Shown: positions 53,542 to 60,842 of the stretch, in pieces
How the letters are laid out: each line of letters begins with the position of its first letter
How positions within the stretch are numbered: the first letter of the stretch is position 1
NCBI RefSeq assembly: GCF_037201965.1
Contig: NZ_CP147518.1
Location: 6,503,001-6,567,000 of the forward strand
Source of the DNA: Spirosoma sp. SC4-14
GTDB lineage: Bacteria; Bacteroidota; Bacteroidia; Cytophagales; Spirosomataceae
DNA: 64,000 nt
Direction of reading: 5' to 3'
Translations under genes and position numbers: made by a program
Notes under the pieces: generated by a model
What the model was told of the DNA's origin: nothing
The model's input: the letters and a program-made list of their open reading frames with translations, nothing else
The model's database searches: none

Positions 53542-55131
53542 TTACTTATTAAATCTCTCTAACTTTATCAACTCACCCCGCTTAAATTCTTTCAAACTTG
53601 TCGCGGCCTGTCCGGTGTTGATTTTTTCCATGTTGCGGGCCAGTAACAAACCTTCTTTTTCACTGTAACCGAGGAAACGGGTCATCATTTTGAGGTTCCG
53701 GTTCTTGATGTTTAGCAGGAATACGTTGGCGCAGTTGGCGGAGAAATCGATGTCGGATTGGATAAACTCGTCGATTTGTTGCGAGACCAATACGACCATT
53801 ACACCCTTAGAGCGGATTTCGCGGAGCATTGTATCCAGAATAGCGCGGGACTTTGGCTCTTTGAAGATGTTGTGGGCTTCGTCAATCAGAAACACGTACC
53901 GGATGGCTTGCAGCATGTTACCGAACTCGTCTGCTTCCACCGGCGCGTCGGGCATGTTCATGAACGTGTTATGAATGTAGTTGATCATCAGGAACGTAGA
54001 CGTAAACCGCACGGCATCGTCCAGGCCGGAGCCTAAGCTGATGTAATAGTTCTGGTTCAGGAAACTGTTTTTCGCGTCGGTGGCCTGAGCAAACATATCC
54101 AGTTCGCTCAGGCTGTCCATAATTTGCGTCAGCGTACCTGGTCGGCCACCCGTAACCTCGCGTAGTTGCTCGTTTACGTCGGCCAGTGAGGGGTATTCCC
54201 CATTCCGTTTGCTATCGAAAGCCGCGCGGGTCGCTTCTTTGAGTTGCTGCTGCTGCACGGGTCCCATGCGAGCCGCGTACTTCATCACAATATCGACAAA
54301 CTTGTTGATGCCCTGAATCTTATTCTTGTTGTTCACATTATCGATGAACGACAACGGATTGAACGGAAACGGCGCTTGAGGTACATCGAGATAAGTTGCT
54401 CGTGTAGCATCAAAGAATGCCTGCCGCCGGGGAAGGTCGCCGGGTTGCATTCCTTTGAAATCGAAATAGATAAAGTTAATTGACCCGTTCGATGCCGCTA
54501 CAATCTGTTGTAACAGACTCAGCGCAAACTGCGTTTTGCCACTACCCGACTCTCCAGCCACGGCTATATGTGCGTTGGCGTGCAGGTTTATGTCGTTTAG
54601 AATCGCCGTTAATTGTTCGCCGGTTTCAATATCGAATCCAACATTAATTCCCAACCGTCCAGAATAATAGCCTTTCCTCACCAACTGGTTATTATTGGAG
54701 ACAGACGTTAGGGGAACATCGGCATCTTCGAGCGCTTCAATGCCACGTTCTACTTCATCGAACAGAAAATCGAGACCCGTGTAGGTCTTGTTTTGCAGGA
54801 ACAGCTTGTCCATCATTTCAAGTCCATCATCGAGGTGCATCTTGATGTACTTAGCAAGGTTCCCATCGGTATTAGGAATCAGGTAATGCTGGCAAACAAG
54901 CGCGATGTAAAGCGACCTATATTTCCCCAGCAAAATCTGGTCGGGGTATTCTTTACCTTTACTATCCTGTAAATCAGTATCCAGACTAAGTCGGTTTCCC
55001 TTCGACAGTGAGTACGTGAGCGCAATACGAGCTACGACATTCTCAGCAATACGAGTAGAGCCGCCAATTCGGTTCGTTAAGTCGGTTACGCGCTGGCGGT
55101 TCGCTTCCGATGTTTTAATGTTAATCTGCAT
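53542..55131 (-). CDS. dndE: DndE domain fused to HerA/FtsK-like ATPase
   Basis: A 529-residue protein. Residues about 1-112 match the DndE helical domain (IKTSEANRQRVTDLTNR through ALVCQHYLIPNTDG and the terminal LDDGLEMMDKLF). Residues about 160-529 are a HerA/FtsK-type ATPase: Walker A AGESGSGKTQ (192-201), a Walker B RYVFLIDEAHNIF (411-423) and a SQQIDEFIQSD sensor region (450-460) with the FLLNIKNRNLKMMTRF that follows in HerA-type proteins. Standard DndE is about 110-130 residues without an ATPase. The ATG at 55131 is the start that overlaps the dndD stop by 11 bp, i.e. coupled. Modification by DndE is nick-binding; the ATPase suggests DNA translocation or assembly (inference). Confidence 0.87.
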   Translation of the reverse strand: MQINIKTSEANRQRVTDLTNRIGGSTRIAENVVARIALTYSLSKGNRLSLDTDLQDSKGKEYPDQILLGKYRSLYIALVCQHYLIPNTDGNLAKYIKMHLDDGLEMMDKLFLQNKTYTGLDFLFDEVERGIEALEDADVPLTSVSNNNQLVRKGYYSGRLGINVGFDIETGEQLTAILNDINLHANAHIAVAGESGSGKTQFALSLLQQIVAASNGSINFIYFDFKGMQPGDLPRRQAFFDATRATYLDVPQAPFPFNPLSFIDNVNNKNKIQGINKFVDIVMKYAARMGPVQQQQLKEATRAAFDSKRNGEYPSLADVNEQLREVTGGRPGTLTQIMDSLSELDMFAQATDAKNSFLNQNYYISLGSGLDDAVRFTSTFLMINYIHNTFMNMPDAPVEADEFGNMLQAIRYVFLIDEAHNIFKEPKSRAILDTMLREIRSKGVMVVLVSQQIDEFIQSDIDFSANCANVFLLNIKNRNLKMMTRFLGYSEKEGLLLARNMEKINTGQAATSLKEFKRGELIKLERFNK

Positions 55132-57238
55132 TGACGGCGTACAATTCGGTATAGGTGTCGATAAGTGCTTTGGGCGCACAGGCGCGGAACTCCGATTTGT
55201 CGGGGTTTATGTTGTGAATCAGGTATGCCTGTGCGACGCGGGGAAGCAATAGCTTATACTCGCGCTGAGTCATTTCCTTGTTAATGAGCGGGAACAGAAT
55301 AACCTGATCAGCAATGTTTGGATAAAAGAAGCGAATAATGTTTTCGGCATGTTGTTCATCAAATTTCTGCATTGGCGAGTCGATAAACACCGGGAATTCA
55401 ATCTGCGATTCTTCCACCAGTCCACGCAACAGCGCAGTAGCATACATCTGCTGTTCGCCTTTCGATAGCGAATCCTTCCGAATTTTCAGACCTGCTTTGT
55501 TGTACAGTTCTATCTCAATATCTTCTCCATAGATATTTACATCGACCCGTTGAATGAAGTCCTTCTTGTGCATCAACTGAGTCAATCCCTGTAAGATTTG
55601 GCCTTCCAGCGATTTCTTTTTGTCGGTTTTGAATTGGGTAATAAACTGCTGTAGCTCTGCAATCAGTTTTTCCGCTTCTTCAAATTTGCCCCGATGTTCT
55701 TCGCCAACCTTAATCTTCCTGGTGATTTCACTGATCTGTTTTTCAGCGTTAGCCCTTCGATCTTCACACTTTCCAATAGTCTTGTAATGCTCACTGATTT
55801 GCTCATCAATTTTAATCACCTGTAACACTAAGGCATCACGATTAAGCCGGTCAGCCGCCAGTATTGGGTCTTCCTGATTGGAATCGGCAGCCGCTAGCCG
55901 CTTTCGAGCATTCGCCAACTGATTTTGTAGCTGGGTACGTCGCTCATTAAGATTGCGGAATGAAAGCCGAAAGTCCTGTTTTAAGTCAGCCAGGAAGCTG
56001 TTCAATAGTTGAGTTTCCGACGATGAAAAGTCGTGTAGTAGCTTAAAGTCGGCAGGTAAGTCGGGGGTTTCGGCGAAAAAATGTTTTTTGATCAGATTTC
56101 TAACCGTATCATGATAGAATCGATGGACTGATGCGGGTACAACCTCTTTCAGATTACGTTCCTCCGACCATAGGTCGGTCAAAACCTGATCCGTACGTTG
56201 ATCTACTTTCTCTTGTCCCAGTAAGGCACTTTTATAGTTATTTTCGTCTTCGACCTGCTGAGAGACTTCCAGCAAACGACCTCCTGCTATGGCAAACGGA
56301 ATCTTTTCAAATGACTCTTTAAAATCATTTTGAAGTGCCTCTAGCGCATCTTGACAAGTTTGTACTTCCTGCTTAAGAGCTTGATATTCTGCTTCAGTGA
56401 CTGTATTTCCTGCCCTTATGAGCTTATCCCGAAGTTGCTCGGCTTCATACGCTATTCGATCACGCTTTTCTTTTTCTGAACTAATGTCTTTATAGTTACT
56501 TTCTATTTCAACATTAATATTTTCAACCTCTGCTCGTAGAGTATTTAGAAGTTTTTTGTCCTCAGCTTTAGCTGATAATTGTTTTAATCTATCCCGTAAA
56601 GTCTCAACTTCTCTTTTTATATCTTCATATTTTTTAATTCCTAATATTTCAGAGTAAGCAATGCTTAATTTCCTTCTTTGTTCAGGGCTTGTATTTTCAG
56701 CTAGATTAACAATCTTCTCGGCATCGAATAAGAAGAATTTGGCAATTTCGATAGGCATAATAAACTCGCGGATAAACATTTCTTCACCCGTCAAATCCTT
56801 ATCGCCCAACTCTTCTTTTATTAAGTCTTTCTCTTCGCCATCAACTAATATCTCTAATGTATCAATACCCTTAACGGTACTAAACGAACGTTTGATAACA
56901 ATCTCTTTAGCAGGTAGTTCAGGAATGACTGTGCCCGTAATTGTTATAGCTACATGAAAAGAAGTATCACCCTTAGCGTGTGCCTGACGATTTATACTAT
57001 TCTTGATATAATTACCGTATGTTCCTTGCTCTTTAATCTCTTTCTCGTATATATCGTCTACATCTGTCATTTGGCGACCATACAGGCACCAAACTAACGA
57101 CATAAGAAACGTAGTTTTTCCATACCCGTTCTTGCCGCTGACTATGAAAATATTTTTCCCTTTACCTGGTGTGAGTTCGATTACATTTAGCCCCTGGTAA
57201 ATTCTGAAATTATAGAGTTCTATTTTACTAATAACCAT
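55121..57238 (-). CDS. dndD: DNA phosphorothioation ATPase DndD
   Basis: A 705-residue SMC/RecN-like ATPase. N-terminal Walker A SGKNGYGKTT (34-43) following IELYNFRIYQG, a long coiled-coil middle (about 210-560), and a C-terminal ABC head with DSLSKGEQQMYATALL (signature) and PVFIDSPMQKFDEQHAENI (Walker B). IAKFFLFDAEKIVNLAE is the conserved element found in DndD. In the dnd pathway it hydrolyses ATP and is thought to open or bend DNA for sulfur insertion. Its stop overlaps the dndE start. 196 bp separate it from dndC and that gap contains a hairpin. Confidence 0.95.
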   Translation of the reverse strand: MVISKIELYNFRIYQGLNVIELTPGKGKNIFIVSGKNGYGKTTFLMSLVWCLYGRQMTDVDDIYEKEIKEQGTYGNYIKNSINRQAHAKGDTSFHVAITITGTVIPELPAKEIVIKRSFSTVKGIDTLEILVDGEEKDLIKEELGDKDLTGEEMFIREFIMPIEIAKFFLFDAEKIVNLAENTSPEQRRKLSIAYSEILGIKKYEDIKREVETLRDRLKQLSAKAEDKKLLNTLRAEVENINVEIESNYKDISSEKEKRDRIAYEAEQLRDKLIRAGNTVTEAEYQALKQEVQTCQDALEALQNDFKESFEKIPFAIAGGRLLEVSQQVEDENNYKSALLGQEKVDQRTDQVLTDLWSEERNLKEVVPASVHRFYHDTVRNLIKKHFFAETPDLPADFKLLHDFSSSETQLLNSFLADLKQDFRLSFRNLNERRTQLQNQLANARKRLAAADSNQEDPILAADRLNRDALVLQVIKIDEQISEHYKTIGKCEDRRANAEKQISEITRKIKVGEEHRGKFEEAEKLIAELQQFITQFKTDKKKSLEGQILQGLTQLMHKKDFIQRVDVNIYGEDIEIELYNKAGLKIRKDSLSKGEQQMYATALLRGLVEESQIEFPVFIDSPMQKFDEQHAENIIRFFYPNIADQVILFPLINKEMTQREYKLLLPRVAQAYLIHNINPDKSEFRACAPKALIDTYTELYAVNAD

Positions 57239-57277
57239 TCCTGTATTTTCCTCTTTTATACCTGAGCTTTGCTCTAA

Positions 57278-57305
57278 AGTCTAGCAAATATTAATCTGCT
57301 AGACT
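57278..57305. other. 9-bp inverted repeat between dndC and dndD
   Basis: AGTCTAGCA (57278-57286) and TGCTAGACT (57297-57305), ten-base AT loop. It lies in the 196-bp gap and could be an operator or attenuator for the dndD-dndB part. Confidence 0.55.
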
Positions 57306-57434
57306 ACTTAGATCTATTTTTCCTTATCCAAAAATTACACTTGAAACGTGCTTCCTTGCCTAGCTATGTCCAGCCGGAATTATAAGAATAAACCAAGATA
57401 AAAACCCGGCGTATCGCTCGGAGCATCTTACGGT

Positions 57435-58781
57435 TTATTTTGTTTCAGACCCAGCCCTACGAATTTTATCCGCTAAAAAATTCTCCAGCCGTTTTTCTAT
57501 ATCCTGCTGTAAACCACGTTTATTAACTTTTAACGCTTTATTTTTTTGAAGCGTAAGTAATTCCTGAATTAGTTCGACGTGTTCAGGTTCATTGGAGCAG
57601 GCCTGGCGGAGCAGTTCTTCTTCCCGGCGTAATTTTTCAACGTGTTTACTCATATCAATTTCGGTGTCATAGATGCGGTTATAAATATCAGCTACTTTGG
57701 GCGTAAAAATGCTGTCGCGGAACCAGGTCAACTGAATAGCAACCAGTTCCTGATGACTGATTAGCTCCATTGTTTCGCCCTGCGTTTCTTGAATCTCTTT
57801 CTGTGCCTGTAATAGCATTGTCAGAAATTCGGCTCGGTATTCAGGTTTATATGGCCCCCACGTATTCGGGTCATCGGGTTTGTAAGGACTATCCGTACGA
57901 CGGCGCATTTCACGAGCGTCACGGTTTGACCGTTCTACAAGAATCTTATTGCGGAGTTCCACCAACGGTTCCATCCAGTCGTCGCCATTCCCGATGAGCC
58001 CTTCCATACTTTTGTCGCGGCTCACTACCGTACAAACCCAGCAGCCAAACCGGCTATTGCCACACGACGGTGTTGTCTCGTCAATTACTAGCGGACAGTC
58101 GCCGGAATTGGCATTCCGATACAGCGTTACCAACTCTTTATGCGTACCACCCCAGGGTGGCGACACCTGCATCAGGTACTGCCACAACTCATTGGTGTCG
58201 ATGTCGGAGATTGGTGCGTAGACGAACGCATTAGGCAACAGGTGTTTGCGCAACCGTTGCCCTTTCAATTCATGCCGTTTCATCGACCGGGCACGGGTTT
58301 GACTCTCATCAGAGCGTGTACCCAACAAGATAATAGCCTCACCTGCTTCACTGATTTTCTCCTGAATAAAGCGCGTGGTAGGGTTAATTTTCAGCCGTTC
58401 TGTACACCAGCGGAATGAGTTCGTTGGAGCCGGATAGCCTTTGCCAATCAAATTTACCCAGAATGTATCTTCCAGTCGGGGAGTGGTACGGTGTACCTCA
58501 ATCGGCATCCCCTGCTGCGTAGCCGCTTTTTTCAGGGCTTTCAGCGTCCGCTCAATAAACGCTACAATTTTCGGATTCTCAACCAGAGTGTCATTGCAGA
58601 CTATGTATATTTTACGAGTACGCAAGTCTGCTGGAATCTTCATCAAAGCACGCCATACGACCTGCAAGAGCATAGTTGAATCTTTGCCACCACTGAAGCC
58701 AATAATCCAGGGACGCGGGTTCTCGTCATAGAGATATTGATCAATGATTTCAGCCTCAATGAAAGGGAGTTTGAGCGACAT
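57435..58781 (-). CDS. dndC: DNA phosphorothioation sulfurtransferase DndC
   Basis: A 448-residue PAPS-reductase-like ATP pyrophosphatase. SGGKDS (30-35) binds ATP; conserved Cys residues near 124 (NSFRWCTERLK) and in CGNSRFGCWVCTV (about residues 234-247) are the cluster-binding positions known for DndC. The middle (SMKRHELKGQRLRKHLLPN, YAPISDIDTNELWQYL) matches the family. DndC takes sulfur to activate the DNA backbone. A coiled, charged C-terminal tail follows from about residue 350. It is first in the minus-strand cluster and divergent from the M20 peptidase gene, so the promoter must lie in 58782-59138. Confidence 0.94.
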   Translation of the reverse strand: MSLKLPFIEAEIIDQYLYDENPRPWIIGFSGGKDSTMLLQVVWRALMKIPADLRTRKIYIVCNDTLVENPKIVAFIERTLKALKKAATQQGMPIEVHRTTPRLEDTFWVNLIGKGYPAPTNSFRWCTERLKINPTTRFIQEKISEAGEAIILLGTRSDESQTRARSMKRHELKGQRLRKHLLPNAFVYAPISDIDTNELWQYLMQVSPPWGGTHKELVTLYRNANSGDCPLVIDETTPSCGNSRFGCWVCTVVSRDKSMEGLIGNGDDWMEPLVELRNKILVERSNRDAREMRRRTDSPYKPDDPNTWGPYKPEYRAEFLTMLLQAQKEIQETQGETMELISHQELVAIQLTWFRDSIFTPKVADIYNRIYDTEIDMSKHVEKLRREEELLRQACSNEPEHVELIQELLTLQKNKALKVNKRGLQQDIEKRLENFLADKIRRAGSETK

Positions 58782-58843
58782 AACGGTAGTGGTATTGGCG
58801 AAAGTAGGATTATTCGCCGAAAAAATAAACTTCTTGCCATCAA

Positions 58844-58868
58844 ATATTTCTCAAATATGCAGAAATAT
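58844..58868. promoter_or_regulatory. Inverted repeat in the dndC/M20 divergent region
   Basis: ATATTTCT (58844-58851) and AGAAATAT (58861-58868), nine-base spacer, 63 bp before the dndC start. Candidate operator for the dnd genes. The rest of 58782-59138 shows only the promoter given separately. Confidence 0.35.
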
Positions 58869-59057
58869 ACCGTCAAGTACCGGGTATACAGCCTTAATAA
58901 ATAGACCTTGCAAAAAGCTACCCAGTTTAATAGACTGCTACACAGAGCCTAAACAATATTGCCCTGTAACTCATAAAGGTGTGCTCTTTCGCTGGCTACT
59001 ATAAGTTGGACAAATAAAGTAAGAATATTGACAATAGCGCATTCGCTGCAATCAAGA

Positions 59058-59088
59058 TTGCCCAGACCACCTTTTTCCCGTATTTTTA
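59058..59088 (+). promoter_or_regulatory. Candidate Bacteroidota promoter of the M20 gene
   Basis: TTG at 59058-59060 and TATTTTTA at 59081-59088 with a 20-bp spacer, close to TTTG-N19-TAnnTTTG (7 of 8 in the -7). About 50 bp before the ATG. Confidence 0.5.
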
Positions 59089-59138
59089 TCGGCTTACAAC
59101 CTATTTCTCAAAATATAACTGCTCTAATTGTCTTACCT

Positions 59139-60605
59139 ATGAGAACACAATTTCTCACAACAGCTTTGTTGGTGCCGTTACTGGCCGTAGCCCAACCCAA
59201 AGCGAAGAAAACACCCACCGCTGCTGTAGACGCCGACAAACAAACCATCCTGGCCGATCTGGACAAACGCTTCCCCGAGTACGCAGGTATTTCGAAACAA
59301 ATCTGGGATTTTGCCGAACTGGGTTATATGGAAGAAAAAAGTTCGGCTCTTCTGGAAGAGCAACTACGCAAGGAAGGCTTCGATGTAAAAACGGGCGTAG
59401 CCGGTATTCCAACGGCTTTTGTCGCTACCTACGGTTCGGGTAAACCCGTCATTGGTATCCTGGGCGAGTATGATGCATTGCCCGGTCTGGCTACCGAAGC
59501 GAAGCCGGAGTTTACACCCATCCCAGGTCAGAAAGGTGGGCATGGCTGCGGACATAATCTGTTCGGCACAGCCTCGGTAGCGGCTGCCACCGAAATAAAA
59601 GACTGGCTCAAAAAGTCGGGGCATTCGGGAACGATTAAGATTTATGGCTGCCCCGCCGAAGAAGGTGGCTCGGGTAAAGTATACATGGTGCGCGAAGGGC
59701 TGTTCAACGATGTCGATGTGGTATTGCACTGGCATCCCGGCGCAACCAACTCAGCCGATGCGGGTACGTCGCTGGCCAATAAAAATGCCAAGTTCCGGTT
59801 CCGGGGCATTGCGGCTCACGCTGCGGCTGCTCCCGAACGGGGTCGGTCGGCGCTGGATGGTGTCGAAGCGATGGACTATATGGTCAACCTGATGCGGGAG
59901 CACATCCCGTCGGATACCCGTATTCATTACGTTATTACAAAAGGTGGCGAAGCCCCGAACGTGGTTCCGGCCTTTGCCGAAGTGTACTATTATGCCCGCC
60001 ATAAAGACCGGGATATTCTGCAAAGTGTCTGGAAACGGATTGAAAATGCCGCTGAAGGAGCCGCTAAAGGTACCGGCACCAAAGTGGAATGGGAAATTCT
60101 GGGCGGTGTATTCAACCTGCTACCGAATGTAACCCTGGCCGAAGTGATGCACCAGAATCTGAAAACCGTGGGCGGTGTCCACTACACCCCGGAAGAAACA
60201 GAATTTGCCAGAAAGATCAGCGAAACCTTCGACAGGAAAGTACCCATCGAAGAAGCGGCTACCATTAAAGACTTCCGCGATGCATCGGACAACCCAGTCA
60301 GTGGTGGCTCGACCGATGTGGGCGATGTAAGTTGGACCGTACCGACGGTTGGCCTCTCGACGGCGACCTGGGTGCCGGGTTCATCGGCGCATAGCTGGCA
60401 ATCGACAGCCGCCAGTGGCATGAGTATCGGGCAGAAAGGTATGCTGGTAGCGGCCAAAACCCTGGCCCTAACGGCTCTCGACCTCTACAAATCTCCTGCT
60501 CTTATTGAGAAAGCACACGCCGAATGGCTCCAGAAGCGCGGTGCCGATTTCAAATACGAAGCCCTCCTCGGCGACCGCAAACCGGCATTGGACTATAGAA
60601 AGTAA
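59139..60605 (+). CDS. M20 (M20D, AbgB-like) metal-dependent amidohydrolase, exported
   Basis: A 488-residue protein with signal peptide (cleavage near AVAQ) followed by an M20 amidohydrolase core: the two-metal ligands in GEYDALPGLAT and GGHGCGHNLFG, GCPAEEGGSGK, and HWHPGATN, with a dimerisation/lid domain around residues 200-320. It resembles AbgB-type p-aminobenzoyl-glutamate hydrolases and aminoacylases; the substrate is uncertain and it acts in the periplasm. The ATG at 59139 gives the signal peptide; earlier in-frame sequence lacks one. It is divergent from dndC. Confidence 0.88.
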   Translation: MRTQFLTTALLVPLLAVAQPKAKKTPTAAVDADKQTILADLDKRFPEYAGISKQIWDFAELGYMEEKSSALLEEQLRKEGFDVKTGVAGIPTAFVATYGSGKPVIGILGEYDALPGLATEAKPEFTPIPGQKGGHGCGHNLFGTASVAAATEIKDWLKKSGHSGTIKIYGCPAEEGGSGKVYMVREGLFNDVDVVLHWHPGATNSADAGTSLANKNAKFRFRGIAAHAAAAPERGRSALDGVEAMDYMVNLMREHIPSDTRIHYVITKGGEAPNVVPAFAEVYYYARHKDRDILQSVWKRIENAAEGAAKGTGTKVEWEILGGVFNLLPNVTLAEVMHQNLKTVGGVHYTPEETEFARKISETFDRKVPIEEAATIKDFRDASDNPVSGGSTDVGDVSWTVPTVGLSTATWVPGSSAHSWQSTAASGMSIGQKGMLVAAKTLALTALDLYKSPALIEKAHAEWLQKRGADFKYEALLGDRKPALDYRK

Positions 60606-60619
60606 AGAAATACCCCTAA

Positions 60620-60679
60620 CTAAATCCCCTGAAGGGGACTTTGTCCGAGCATGAGCAAAGTCCCCTTCAGGGGATTTAG
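60620..60679. repeat. REP-like double-palindrome near aspS
   Basis: Arms 60620-60643 and 60656-60679 are 24-bp complements (with AAATCCCCTGAAGGGGACTT as a core); each arm is itself palindromic around CCCCTGAAGGGG. The outer edges reach CCCCTAA and TTAGGGG. The M20 stop is at 60605, so it may also stop transcription. Confidence 0.8.
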
Positions 60680-60709
60680 GGGTTTAGACATTATGCAATA
60701 GCGATTACC

Positions 60710-60740
60710 TTGTCCATTGCGCCCACAGTCCCTACCTTTG
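60710..60740 (+). promoter_or_regulatory. Promoter of aspS
   Basis: TTG at 60710-60712 and TACCTTTG at 60733-60740 (exact TAnnTTTG) with a 20-bp spacer. Transcription should start near 60747, giving a leader made of the next repeat. Confidence 0.7.
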
Positions 60741-60751
60741 CGGAAAATCTT

Positions 60752-60838
60752 AATGATTGAATGATTAAGTGATTGAATGATTGAATAGCTGGCGCTAGAT
60801 CTCATTCACTCAATCACTCATTCGCTCAATCACTCAAT
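60752..60838. repeat. Low-complexity imperfect inverted repeat in the aspS leader
   Basis: Left part (60752-60786) is built of TGATTGAA words; right part (60803-60838) of CACTCAAT words, roughly complementary. Only 4 bp remain before the aspS ATG at 60843. Confidence 0.7.
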
Positions 60839-60842
60839 ATCT

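Noticed and set aside
51692..58781. A classical modification-restriction dnd locus
   Set aside because: No DndF, DndG or DndH homologue could be found in any frame of the window, so only modification genes plus a GIY-YIG gene can be claimed.
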